Assembly: GCF_945859685.1 (NCBI RefSeq)
Contig: NW_026605889.1
Coordinates: forward strand, 57,743 to 121,742
From: Eupeodes corollae
Lineage: Eukaryota; Arthropoda; Insecta; Diptera; Syrphidae
DNA: 64,000 nt
Reading direction: 5' to 3'
Shown: positions 11,839-26,000 of the stretch, piece by piece
Layout of the letters: each line of letters opens with the position of its first letter
Position numbering within the stretch: the stretch's first letter is position 1
Notes under the pieces: generated by a model
Seen by the model: only the letters and a program-made list of their open reading frames with translations
The model's database searches: none
What the model was told of the DNA's origin: nothing
Position numbers and translations under genes: made by a program

Positions 11839-13270
11839 GAAATGTACTAGAAAAAGATACTCCTAATCAAGGTCTATCATTATAGATATAGATGAGTCAT
11901 TTTGGAGCATCCTGAAGGATTTTTGATGTTCTAGACGAAAATCAAATCACACCCAAAACCATCACCTGATCCTTCCCAACCCCCAAAATCGATCAAGACT
12001 TCAAAATAGATACTTGACATGTACTAGAAAAAGATACTCCTAATCAAGATCTATCATTATAGATATAGATGAGCCATTTTGGAGCATCCTGAAGGATTTT
12101 TGATGTTCTAGACGAAAATCAAATCACACCCAAAACCATCACCTGATCCTTCCCAACCCCCAAAATCGATCAAGACTTCAAAATAGATACTTGACATGTA
12201 CTAGAAAAAGATACTCCTAATCAAGATCTATCATTATAGATATAGATGAGTCATTTTGGAGCATCCTGAAGGATTTTTGATGTTCTAGACGAAAATCAAA
12301 TCACACCCAAAACCATCACCTGATCCTTCCCAACCCCCAAAATCGATCAAGACTTCAAAATAGATACTTGACATGTACTAGAAAAAGATACTCCTAATCA
12401 AGATCTATCATTATAGATATAGATGAGTCATTTTGAAGCATCCTGAAGGATTTTTGATGTTCTAGACGAAAATCAAATCACACCCAAAACCATCACCTGA
12501 TCCTTCCCAACCCCCAAAATCGATCAAGACTTCAAAATAGATACTTGACATGTACTAGGAAAAGATACTCCTAATCAAGATCTATCATTATAGATATAGA
12601 TGAGTCATTTTGGAGCATCCTGAAGGATTTTTGATGTTCTAGACGAAAATCAAATCACACCCAAAACCATCACCTGATCCTTCCCAACCCCCAAAATCGA
12701 TCAAGACTTCAAAATAGATACTTGACATGTACTAGAAAAAGATACTCCTAATCAAGATCTATCATTATAGATATAGATGAGTCATTTTGGAGCATCCTGA
12801 AGGATTTTTGATGTTCTAGACGAAAATCAAATCACACCCAAAACCATCACCTGATCCTTCCCAACCCCCAAAATCGATCAAGACTTCAAAATAGATACTT
12901 GACATGTACTAGAAAAAGATACTCCTAATCAAGATCTATCATTATAGATATAGATGAGTCATTTTGGAGCATCCTGAAGGATTTTTGATGTTCTAGACGA
13001 AAATCAAATCACACCCAAAACCATCACCTGATCCTTCCCAACCCCCAAAATCGATCAAGACTTCAAAATAGATACTTGAAATGTACTAGAAAAAGATACT
13101 CCTAATCAAGGTCTATCATTTTAGATATAGATGAGTCATTTTGGAGCATCCTGAAGGATTTTTGATGTTCTAGACGAAAATCAAATCACACCCAAAACCA
13201 TCACCTGATCCTTCCCAACCCCCAAAATCGATCAAGACTTCAAAATAGATACTTGACATGTACTAGAAAA
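11839..13270 (+). repeat. Block related to 5642-7073 at an offset of 35 monomers
   Basis: Variants GAAATG with GGTCT and TTATAG (5642 and 11839), GAAG (6238 and 12435), CTAGG (6358 and 12555), GAAATG with TTTTAG (6881 and 13078) and AGAAAATGAT (about 7073 and 13270) recur in the same order 6,197 bp apart. That is 35 monomers plus the 2-bp insertion at 8236. The left partner overlaps the 21-monomer duplication, so this block moved by more than one exchange event. The variant GAGCCATT at about 12073 is not in the left partner. Confidence 0.82.
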
Positions 13271-14690
13271 TGATACTCCTAATCAAGATCTATCATTATA
13301 GATATAGATGAGTCATTTTGGAGCATCCTGAAGGATTTTTGATGTTCTAGACGAAAATCAAATCACACCCAAAACCATCACCTGATCCTTCCCAACCCCC
13401 AAAATCGATCAAGACTTCAAAAAAGATACTTGACATGTACTAGAAAAAGATACTCCTAATCAAGATCTATCATTATAGATATAGATGAGTCATTTTGGAG
13501 CATCCTGAAGGATTTTTGATGTTCTAGACGAAAATCAAATCACACCCAAAACCATCACCTGATCCTTCCCAACCCCCAAAATCGATCAAGACTTCAAAAT
13601 AGATACTTGACATGTACTAGAAAAAGATACTCCTAATCAAGATCTATCATTATAGATATAGATGAGTCATTTTGGAGCATCCTGAAGGATTTTTGATGTT
13701 CTAGACGAAAATCAAATCACACCCAAAACCATCACCTGATCCTTCCCAACCCCCAAAATCGATCAAGACTTCAAAATAGATACTTGACATGTACTAGAAA
13801 AAGATACTCCTAATCAAGATCTATCATTATAGATATAGATGAGTCATTTTGAAGCATCCTGAAGGATTTTTGATGTTCTAGACGAAAATCAAATCACACC
13901 CAAAACCATCACCTGATCCTTCCCAACCCCCAAAATCGATCAAGACTTCAAAATAGATACTTGACATGTACTAGGAAAAGATACTCCTAATCAAGATCTA
14001 TCATTATAGATATAGATGAGTCATTTTGGAGCATCCTGAAGGATTTTTGATGTTCTAGACGAAAATCAAATCACACCCAAAACCATCACCTGATCCTTCC
14101 CAACCCCCAAAATCGATCAAGACTTCAAAATAGATACTTGACATGTACTAGAAAAAGATACTCCTAATCAAGATCTATCATTATAGATATAGATGAGTCA
14201 TTTTGGAGCATCCTGAAGGATTTTTGATGTTCTAGACGAAAATCAAATCACACCCAAAACCATCACCTGATCCTTCCCAACCCCCAAAATCGATCAAGAC
14301 TTCAAAATAGATACTTGACATGTACTAGAAAAAGATACTCCTAATCAAGATCTATCATTATAGATATAGATGAGTCATTTTGGAGCATCCTGAAGGATTT
14401 TTGATGTTCTAGACGAAAATCAAATCACACCCAAAACCATCACCTGATCCTTCCCAACCCCCAAAATCGATCAAGACTTCAAAATAGATACTTGAAATGT
14501 ACTAGAAAAAGATACTCCTAATCAAGGTCTATCATTTTAGATATAGATGAGTCATTTTGGAGCATCCTGAAGGATTTTTGATGTTCTAGACGAAAATCAA
14601 ATCACACCCAAAACCATCACCTGATCCTTCCCAACCCCCAAAATCGATCAAGACTTCAAAATAGATACTTGACATGTACTAGAAAATGAT
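12435..14690 (+). repeat. 8-monomer higher-order repeat, two units (1,416 bp)
   Basis: A four-variant signature repeats exactly 1,416 bp (8 x 177) apart. TTTTGAAGC is at 12435 and 13851, CTAGGAAAAG at 12555 and 13971, GAAATG plus GGTCT plus TTTTAG at 13078 and 14494, and AGAAAATGAT at about 13270 and 14686. Between signatures the monomers are near consensus. The same signature block, complete or partial, also appears at 6238 and 9957 at non-8 spacings. The 8-unit register is thus local and not the organising period of the whole array. Confidence 0.88.
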
Positions 14691-15266
14691 ACTCCTAATC
14701 AAGATCTATCATTATAGATATAGATGAGTCATTTTGGAGCATCCTGAAGGATTTTTGATGTTCTAGACGAAAATCAAATCACACCCAAAACCATCACCTG
14801 ATCCTTCCCAACCCCCAAAATCGATCAAGACTTCAAAATAGATACTTGACATGTACTAGAAAAAGATACTCCTAATCAAGATCTATCATTATAGATATAG
14901 ATGAGTCATTTTGGAGCATCCTGAAGGATTTTTGATGTTCTAGACGAAAATCAAATCACACCCAAAACCATCACCTGATCCTTCCCAACCCCCAAAATCG
15001 ATCAAGACTTCAAAATAGATACTTGACATGTACTAGAAAAAGATACTCCTAATCAAGATCTATCATTATAGATATAGATGAGTCATTTTGGAGCATCCTG
15101 AAGGATTTTTGATGTTCTAGACGAAAATCAAATCACACCCAAAACCATCACCTGATCCTTCCCAACCCCCAAAATCGATCAAGACTTCAAAATAGATACT
15201 TGACATGTACTAGAAAAAGATACTCCTAATCAAGATCTATCATTATAGATATAGATGAGTCATTTT

Positions 15267-17160
15267 GGAGCATCCTGAAGGATTTTTGATGTTCTAGACG
15301 AAAATCAAATCACACCCAAAACCATCACCTGATCTTTCCCAACCCCCCAAAATCGATCAAGACTTCAAATTAGATACTTGACATGTACTAGAAAAAGATA
15401 CTCCTAATCAAGATCTATCATTATAGATATAGATGAGTCATTTTGGAGCATCCTGAAGGATTTTTGATGTTCTAGACGAAAATCAAATCACACCCAAAAC
15501 CATCACCTGATCCTTCCCCACCCCCAAAATCGATCAAGACTTCAAAATAGATACTTGACATGTACTAGAAAAAGATACTCCTAATCAAGATCTATCATTA
15601 TAGATAATAGATGAGTCATTTTGGAGCATCCTGAAGGATTTTTGATGTTCTAGACGAAAATCAAATCACACCCAAAACCATCACCTGATCCTTCCCAACC
15701 CCCAAAATCGATCAAGACTTCAAAATAGATACTTGACATGTACTAGAAAAAGATACTCCTAATCAAGATCTATCATTATAGATATAGATGAGTCATTTTG
15801 GAGCATCCTGAAGGATTTTTGATGTTCTAGACGAAAATCAAATCACACCCAAAACCATCACCTGATCCTTCCCAACCCCCAAAATCGATCAAGACTTCAA
15901 AATAGATACCTGACATGTACTAGAAAAAGATACTCCTAATCAAGATCTATAATTATAGATATAGATGAGTCATTTTGGAGCATCCTGAAGGATTTTTGAT
16001 GTTCTAGACGAAAATCAAATCACACCCAAAACCATCACCTGATCCTTCCCAATCCCCAAAATCGATCAAGACTTCAAAATAGATACTTGACATGTACTAG
16101 AAAAAGATACTCCTAATCAAGATCTATCATTATAGATATAGATGAGTCATTTTGGAGCATCCTGAAGGATTTTTGATGTTCTAGACGAAAATCAAATCAC
16201 ACCCAAAACCATCACCTGATCCTTCCCAACCCCCAAAATCGATCAAGACTTCAAAACAGATACTTGACATGTACTAGAAAAAGATACTCCTAATCAAGAT
16301 CTATCATTATAGATATAGATGAGTCATTTTGGAGCATCCTGAAGGATTTTTGATGTTCTAGACGAAAATCAAATTACACCCAAAACCATCACCTGATCCT
16401 TCCCAACCCCCAAAATCGATCAAGACTTCAAAATAGATACTTGACATGTACAAGAAAAAGATACTCCTAATCAAGATCTATCATTATAGATATAGATGAG
16501 TCATTTTGGAGCATCCTGAAGGATTTTTGATGTTCTAGACGAAAATCAAATCACACCCAAAACCATCACCTGATCCTTCCCAACCCCCAAAATCGATCAA
16601 GACTTCAAAATAGATACTTGACATGTACTAGAAAAAGATACTCCTAATCAAGATCTATCATTATAGATATAGATGAGTCATTTTGGAGCATCCTGAAGGA
16701 TTTTTGATGTTCTAGACGAAAATCAAATCACACCCAAAACCATCACCTGATCCTTCCCAACCCCCAAAATCGATCAAGACTTCAAAATAGATACTTGACA
16801 TGTACTAGAAAAAGATACTCCTAATCAAGATCTATCATTATAGATATAGATGAGTCATTTTGGAGCATCCTGAAGGATTTTTGATGTTCTAGACGAAAAT
16901 CAAATCACACCCAAAACCATCACCTGATTCTTCCCAACCCCCAAAATCGATCAAGACTTCAAAATAGATACTTGACATGTACTAGAAAAAGATACTCCTA
17001 ATCAAGATCTATCATTATAGATATAGATGAGTCATTTTGGAGCATCCTGAAGGATTTTTGATGTTCTAGACGAAAATCAAATCACACCCAAAACCATCAC
17101 CTGATCCTTCCCAACCCCCAACATCGATCAAGACTTCAAAATAGATATTTGACATGTACT
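15267..17160 (+). repeat. Variant-dense stretch of copy 1, diagnostic for the duplication
   Basis: Here nearly every monomer carries a distinct private change, in contrast to the near-consensus monomers on either side. All but a few of those changes are matched one for one at 32610-34500. It also holds two single-base insertions absent from the partner: a sixth C near 15345 and AGATAATAG near 15606. They explain why the offset drops from 17,348 to 17,346 bp across this stretch. A TTTGAC variant near 17147 is not shared. Confidence 0.8.
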
Positions 17161-20100
17161 AGAAAAAGATACTCCTAATCAAGATCTATCATTATAGATA
17201 TAGATGAGTCATTTTGGAGCATCCTGAAGGATTTTTGATGTTCTAGACGAAAATCAAATCACACCCAAAACCATCACCTGATCCTTCCCAACCCCCAAAA
17301 TCGATCAAGACTTCAAAAAAGATACTTGACATGTACTAGAAAAAGATACTCCTAATCAAGATCTATCATTATAGATATAGATGAGTCATTTTGGAGCATC
17401 CTGAAGGATTTTTGATGTTCTAGACGAAAATCAAATCACACCCAAAACCATCACCTGATCCTTCCCAACCCCCAAAATCGATCAAGACTTCAAAATAGAT
17501 ACTTGACATGTACTAGAAAAAGATACTCCTAATCAAGATCTATCATTATAGATATAGATGAGTCATTTTGGAGCATCCTGAAGGATTTTTGATGTTCTAG
17601 ACGAAAATCAAATCACACCCAAAACCATCACCTGATCCTTCCCAACCCCCAAAATCGATCAAGACTTCAAAATAGATACTTGACATGTACTAGAAAAAGA
17701 TACTCCTAATCAAGATCTATCATTATAGATATAGATGAGTCATTTTGGAGCATCCTGAAGGATTTTTGATGTTCTAGACGAAAATCAAATCACACCCAAA
17801 ACCATCACCTGATCCTTCCCAACCCCCAAAATCGATCAAGACTTCAAAATAGATACTTGACATGTACTAGAAAAAGATACTCCTAATCAAGATCTATCAT
17901 TATAGATATAGATGAGTCATTTTGGAGCATCCTGAAGGATTTTTGATGTTCTAGACGAAAATCAAATCACACCCAAAACCATCACCTGATCCTTCCCAAC
18001 CCCCAAAATCGATCAAGACTTCAAAATAGATACTTGACATGTACTAGAAAAAGATACTCCTAATCAAGATCTATCATTATAGATATAGATGAGTCATTTT
18101 GGAGCATCCTGAAGGATTTTTGATGTTCTAGACGAAAATCAAATCACACCCAAAACCATCACCTGATCCTTTCCAACCCCCAAAATCGATCAAGACTTCA
18201 AAATAGATACTTGACATGTACTAGAAAAAGATACTCCTAATCAAGATCTATCATTATAGATATAGATGAGTCATTTTGGAGCATCCTGAAGGATTTTTGA
18301 TGTTCTAGACGAAAATCAAATCACACCCAAAACCATCACCTGATCCTTCCCAACCCCCAAAATTGATCAAGACTTCAAAATAGATACTTGACATGTACTA
18401 GAAAAAGATACTCCTAATCAAGATCTATCATTATAGATATAGATGAGTCATTTTGGAGCATCCTGAAGGATTTTTGATGTTCTAGACGAAAATCAAATCA
18501 CACCCAAAACCATCACCTGATCCTTCCCAACCCCCAAAATCGATCAAGACTTCAAAATAGATACTTGACATGTACTAGAAAAAGATACTCCTAATCAAGA
18601 TCTATCATTATAGATATAGATGAGTCATTTTAGAGCATCCTGAAGGATTTTTGATGTTCTAGACGAAAATCAAATCACACCCAAAACCATCACCTGATCC
18701 TTCCCAACCCCCAAAATCGATCAAGACTTCAAAATAGATACTTGACATGTACTAGAAAAAGATACTCCTAATCAAGATCTATCATTATAGATATAGATGA
18801 GTCATTTTGGAGCATCCTGAAGGATTTTTGATGTTCTAGACGAAAATCAAATCACACCCAAAACCATCACCTGATCCTTCCCAACCCCCAAAATCGATCA
18901 AGACTTCAAAATAGATACTTGACATGTACTAGAAAAAGATACTCCTAATCAAGATCTATCATTATAGATATAGATGAGTCATTTTGGAGCATCCTGAAGG
19001 ATTTTTGATGTTCTAGACGAAAATCAAATCACACCCAAAACCATCACCTGATCCTTCCCAACCCCCAAAATCGATCAAGACTTCAAAATAGATACTTGAC
19101 ATGTACTAGAAAAAGATACTCCTAATCAAGATCTATCATTATAGATATAGATGAGTCATTTTGGAGCATCCTGAAGGATTTTTGATGTTCTAGACGAAAA
19201 TCAAATCACACCCAAAACCATCACCTGATCCTTCCCAACCCCCAAAATCGATCAAGACTTCAAAATAGATACTTGACATGTACTAGAAAAAGATACTCCT
19301 AATCAAGATCTATCATTATAGATATAGATGAGTCATTTTGGAGCATCCTGAAGGATTTTTGATGTTCTAGACGAAAATCAAATCACACCCAAAACCATCA
19401 CCTGATCCTTCCCAACCCCCAAAATCGATCAAGACTTCAAAATAGATACTTGACATGTACTAGAAAAAGATACTCCTAATCAAGATCTATCATTATAGAT
19501 ATAGATGAGTCATTTTGGAGCATCCTGAAGGATTTTTGATGTTCTAGACGAAAATCAAATCACACCCAAAACCATCACCTGATCCTTCCCAACCCCCAAA
19601 ATCGATCAAGACTTCAAAATAGATACTTGACATGTACTAGAAAAAGATACTCCTAATCAAGATCTATCATTATAGATATAGATGAGTCATTTTGGAGCAT
19701 CCTGAAGGATTTTTGATGTTCTAGACGAAAATCAAATCACACCCAAAACCATCACCTGATCCTTCCCAACCCCCAAAATCGATCAAGACTTCAAAATAGA
19801 TACTTGACATGTACTAGAAAAAGATACTCCTAATCAAGATCTATCATTATAGATATAGATGAGTCATTTTGGACCATCCTGAAGGATTTTTGATGTTCTA
19901 GACGAAAATCAAATCACACCCAAAACCATCACCTGATCCTTCCCAACCCCCAAAATCGATCAAGACTTCAAAATAGATACTTGACATGTACTAGAAAAAG
20001 ATACTCCTAATCAAGATCTATCATTATAGATATAGATGAGTCATTTTGGAGCATCCTGAAGGATTTTTGATGTTCTAGACGAAAATCAAATCACACCCAA

Positions 20101-23004
20101 AACCATCACCTGATCCTTCCCAACCCCCAAAATCGATCAAGACTTCAAAATAGATACTTGACATGTACTAGAAAAAGATACTCCTAATCAAGATCTATCA
20201 TTATAGATATAGATGAGTCATTTTGGAGCATCCTGAAGGATTTTTGATGTTCTAGACGAAAATCAAATCACACCCAAAACCATCACCTGATCCTTCCCAA
20301 CCCCCAAAATCGATCAAGACTTCAAAATAGATACTTGACATGTACCAGAAAAAGATACTCCTAATCAAGATCTATCATTATAAATATAGATGAGTCATTT
20401 TGGAGCATCCTGAAGGATTTTTGATGTTCTAGACGAAAATCAAATCACACCCAAAACCATCACCTGATCCTTCCCAACCCCCAAAATCGATCAAGACTTC
20501 AAAATAGATACTTGACATGTACTAGAAAAAGATACTCCTAATCAAGATCTATCATTATAGATATAGATAAGTCATTTTGGAGCATCCTGAAGGATTTTTG
20601 ATGTTCTAGACGAAAATCAAATCACACCCAAAACCATCACCTGATCCTTCCCAACCCCCAAAATCGATCAAGACTTCAAAATAGATACTTGACATGTACT
20701 AGAAAAAGATACTCCTAATCAAGATCTATCATTATAGATTTAGATGAGTCATTTTGGAGCATCCTGAAGGATTTTTGATGTTCTAGACGAAAATCAAATC
20801 ACACCCAAAACCATCACCTGATCCTTCCTAACCCCCAAAATCGATCAAGACTTCAAAATAGATACTTGACATGTACTAGAAAAAGATACTCCTAATCAAG
20901 ATCTATCATTATAGATATAGATGAGTCATTTTGGAGCATCCTGAAGGATTTTTGATGTTCTAGACGAAAATCAAATCACACCCAAAACCATCACCTGATC
21001 CTTCCCAACCCCCAAAATCGATCAAGACTTCAAAATAGATACTTGACATGTACTAGAAAAAGATACTCCTAATCAAGATCTATCATTATAGATATAGATG
21101 AGTCATTTTGGAGCATCCTGAAGGATTTTTGATGTTCTAGACGAAAATCAAATCACACCCAAAACCATCACCTGATCCTTCCCAACCCCCAAAATCGATC
21201 AAGACTTCAAAATAGATACTTGACATGTACTAGAAAAAGATACTCCTAATCAAGATCTATCATTATAGATATAGATGAGTCATTTTGGAGCATCCTGAAG
21301 GATTTTTGATGTTCTAGACGAAAATCAAATCACACCCAAAACCATCACCTGATCCTTCCCAACCCCCAAAATCGATCAAGACTTCAAAATAGATACTTGA
21401 CATGTACTAGGAAAAGATACTCCTAATCAAGATCTATCATTATAGATATAGATGAGTCATTTTGGAGCATCCTGAAGGATTTTTGATGTTCTAGACGAAA
21501 ATCAAATCACACCCAAAACCATCACCTGATCCTTCCCAACCCCCAAAATCGATCAAGACTTCAAAATAGATACTTGACATGTACTAGAAAAAGATACTCC
21601 TAATCAAGATCTATCATTATAGATATAGATGAGTCATTTTGGAGCATCCTGAAGGATTTTTGATGTTCTAGACGAAAATCAAATCACACCCAAAACCATC
21701 ACCTGATCCTTCCCAACCCCCAAAATCGATCAAGACTTCAAAATAGATACTTGACATGTACTAGAAAAAGATACTCCTAATCAAGATCTATCATTATAGA
21801 TATAGATGAGTCATTTTGGAGCATCCTGAAGGATTTTTGATGTTCTAGACGAAAATCAAATCACACCCAAAACCATCACCTGATCCTTCCCAACCCCCAA
21901 AATCGATCAAGACTTCAAAATAGATACTTGACATGTACTAGAAAAAGATACTCCTAATCAAGATCTATCATTATAGATATAGATGAGTCATTTTGGAGCA
22001 TCCTGAAGGATTTTTGATGTTCTAGACGAAAATCAAATCACACCCAAAACCATCACCTGATCCTTCCCAACCCCCAAAATCGATCAAGACTTCAAAATAG
22101 ATACTTGACATGTACTAGAAAAAGATACTCCTAATCAAGATCTATCATTATAGATATAGATGAGTCATTTTGGAGCATCCTGAAGGATTTTTGATGTTCT
22201 AGACGAAAATCAAATCACACCCAAAACCATCACCTGATCCTTCCCAACCCCCAAAATCGATCAAGACTTCAAAATAGATACTTGACATGTACTAGAAAAA
22301 GATACTCCTAATCAAGATCTATCATTATAGATATAGATGAGTCATTTTGGAGCATCCTGAAGGATTTTTGATGTTCTAGACGAAAATCAAATCACACCCA
22401 AAACCATCACCTGATCCTTCCCAACCCCCAAAATCGATCAAGACTTCAAAATAGATACTTGACATGTACTAGAAAAAGATACTCCTAATCAAGATCTATC
22501 ATTATAGATATAGATGAGTCATTTTGGAGCATCCTGAAGGATTTTTGATGTTCTAGACGAAAATCCAATCACACCCAAAACCATCACCTGATCCTTCCCA
22601 ACCCCCAAAATCGATCAAGACTTCAAAATAGATACTTGACATGTACTAGAAAAAGATACTCCTAATCAAGATCTATCATTATAGATATAGATGAGTCATT
22701 TTGGAGCATCCTGAAGGATTTTTGATGTTCTAGACGAAAATCAAATCACACCCAAAACCATCACCTGATCCTTCCCAACCCCCAAAATCGATCAAGACTT
22801 CAAAATAGATACTTGACATGTACTAGAAAAAGATACTCCTAATCAAGATCTATCATTATAGATATAGATGAGTCATTTTGGAGCATCCTGAAGGATTTTT
22901 GATGTTCTAGACGAAAATCAAATCACACCCAAAACCATCACCTGATCCTTCCCAACCCCCAAAATCGATCAAGACTTCAAAATAGATACTTGACATGTAC
23001 TAGG

Positions 23005-26000
23005 AAAAGATACTCCTAATCAAGATCTATCATTATAGATATAGATGAGTCATTTTGGAGCATCCTGAAGGATTTTTGATGTTCTAGACGAAAATCAAAT
23101 CACACCCAAAACCATCACCTGATCCTTCCCAACCCCCAAAATCGATCAAGACTTCAAAATAGATACTTGACATGTACTAGAAAAAGATACTCCTAATCAA
23201 GATCTATCATTATAGATATAGATGAGTCATTTTGGAGCATCCTGAAGGATTTTTGATGTTCTAGACGAAAATCAAATCACACCCAAAACCATCACCTGAT
23301 CCTTCCCAACCCCCAAAATCGATCAAGACTTCAAAATAGATACTTGACTTGTACTAGAAAAAGATACTCCTAATCAAGATCTATCATTATAGATATAGAT
23401 GAGTCATTTTGGAGCATCCTGAAGTATTTTTGATGTTCTAGACGAAAATCAAATCACACCCAAAACCATCACCTGATCCTTCCCAACCCCCAAAATCGAT
23501 CAAGACTTCAAAATAGATACTTGACATGTACTAGAAAAAGATACTCCTAATCAAGATCTATCATTATAGATATAGATGAGTCATTTTGGAGCATCCTGAA
23601 GGATTTTTGATGTTCTAGACGAAAATCAAATCACACCCAAAACCATCACCTGATCCTTCCTAACCCCCAAAATCGATCAAGACTTCAAAATAGATACTTG
23701 ACATGTACTAGAAAAAGATACTCCTAATCAAGATCTATCATTATAGATATAGATGAGTCATTTTGGAGCATCCTGAAGGATTTTTGATGTTCTAGACGAA
23801 AATCAAATCACACCCAAAACCATCACCTGATCCTTCCCAACCCCCAAAATCGATCAAGACTTCAAAATAGATACTTGACATGTAGTAGAAAAAGATACTC
23901 CTAATCAAGATCTATCATTATAGATATAGATGAGTCATTTTGGAGCATCCTGAAGGATTTTTGATGTTCTACACGAAAATCAAATCACACCCAAAACCAT
24001 CACCTGATCCTTCCCAACCCCCAAAATCGATCAAGACTTCAAAATAGATACTTGACATGTACTAGAAAAAGATACTCCTAATCAAGATCTATCATTATAG
24101 ATATAGATGAGTCATTTTGGAGCATCCTGAAGGATTTTTGATGTTCTAGACGAAAATCAAATCACACCCAAAACCATCACCTGATCCTTCCCAACCCCCA
24201 AAATCGATCAAGACTTCAAAATAGATACTTGACATGTACTAGAAAAAGATACTCCTAATCAAGATCTATCATTATAGATATAGATGAGTCATTTTGGAGC
24301 ATCCTGAAGGATTTTTGATGTTCTAGACGAAAATCAAATCACACCCAAAACCATCACCTGATCCTTCCCAACCCCCAAAATCGATCAAGACTTCAAAATA
24401 GATACTTGACATGTACTAGAAAAAGATACTCCTAATCAAGATCTATCATTATAGATATAGATGAGTCATTTTGGAGCATCCTGAAGGATTTTTGATGTTC
24501 TAGACGAAAATCAAATCACACCCAAAACCATCACCTGATCCTTCCCAACCCCCAAAATCGATCAAGACTTCAAAATAGATACTTGACATGTACTAGAAAA
24601 AGATACTCCTAATCAAGATCTATCATTATAGATATAGATGAGTCATTTTGGAGCATCCTGAAGGATTTTTGATGTTCTAGACGAAAATCAAATCACACCC
24701 AAAACCATCACCTGATCCTTCCCAACCCCCAAAATCGATCAAGACTTCAAAATAGATACTTGACATGTACTAGAAAAAGATACTCCTAATCAAGATCTAT
24801 CATTATAGATATAGATGAGTCATTTTGGAGCATCCTGAAGGATTTTTGATGTTCTAGACGAAAATCAAATCACACCCAAAACCATCACCTGATCCTTCCC
24901 AACCCCCAAAATCGATCAAGACTTCAAAATAGATACTTGACATGTACTAGAAAAAGATACTCCTAATCAAGATCTATCATTATAGATATAGATGAGTCAT
25001 TTTGGAGCATCCTGAAGGATTTTTGATGTTCTAGACGAAAATCAAATCACACCCAAAACCATCACCTGATCCTTCCCAACCCCCAAAATCGATCAAGACT
25101 TCAAAATAGATACTTGACATGTACTAGAAAAAGATACTCCTAATCAAGATCTATCATTATAGATATAGATGAGTCATTTTGGAGCATCCTGAAGGATTTT
25201 TGATGTTCTAGACGAAAATCAAATCACACCCAAAACCATCACCTGATCATTCCCAACCCCCAAAATCGATCAAGACTTCAAAATAGATACTTGACATGTA
25301 CTAGAAAAAGATACTCCTAATCAAGATCTATCATTATAGATATAGATGAGTCATTTTGGAGCATCCTGAAGGATTTTTGATGTTCTAGACGAAAATCAAA
25401 TCACACCCAAAACCATCACCTGATCCTTTACAACCCCCAAAATCGATCAAGACTTCAAAATAGATACTTGACATGTACTAGAAAAAGATACTCCTAATCA
25501 AGATCTATCATTATAGATATAGATGAGTCATTTTGGAGCATCCTGAAGGATTTTTGATGTTCTAGACGAAAATCAAATCACACCCAAAACCATCACCTGA
25601 TCCTTCCCAACCCCCAAAATCGATCAAGACTTCAAAATAGATACTTGACATGTACTAGAAAAAGATACTCCTTATCAAGATCTATCATTATAGATATAGA
25701 TGAGTCATTTTGGAGCATCCTGAAGGATTTTTGATGTTCTAGACGAAAATCAAATCACACCCAAAACCATCACCTGATCCTTCCCAACCCCCAAAATCGA
25801 TCAAGACTTCAAAATAGATACTTGACATGTACTAGAAAAAGATACTCCTAATCAAGATCTATCATTATAGATATAGATGAGTCATTTTGGAGCATCCTGA
25901 AGGATTTTTGATGTTCTAGACGAAAATCAAATCACACCCAAAACCATCACCTGATCCTTCCCAACCCCCAAAATCGATCAAGACTTCAAAATAGATACTT

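Larger units (their letters stand above)
10600..23004 (+). repeat. Copy 1 of a ~12.4-kb segmental duplication inside the array
   Basis: Many rare variants here reappear in order at 27948-41075. Examples are GAAATG at 10600, 11308, 11839, 13078 and 14494; GAGCC at 12073; GATCTTTCCC near 15333 with TTCAAATTAG; TTCCCCACCC near 15517; ATACCTGAC near 15908 with CTATAATTAT; CAATCCCC near 16051; AAAACAG near 16256; AAATTACACC near 16373; GTACAAG at 16448; GATTCTTCC near 16927; CAACATCG at 17121; GTACCAG at 20342; TTATAAATA near 20381; GATTTAGATG near 20739; CTTCCTAACC near 20826; AATCCAATC near 22564; and CTAGG at 23000. This copy has two private 1-bp insertions (about 15345 and 15606). Similarity stops before about 23346, and on the left it starts after 10080. 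Confidence 0.9.
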
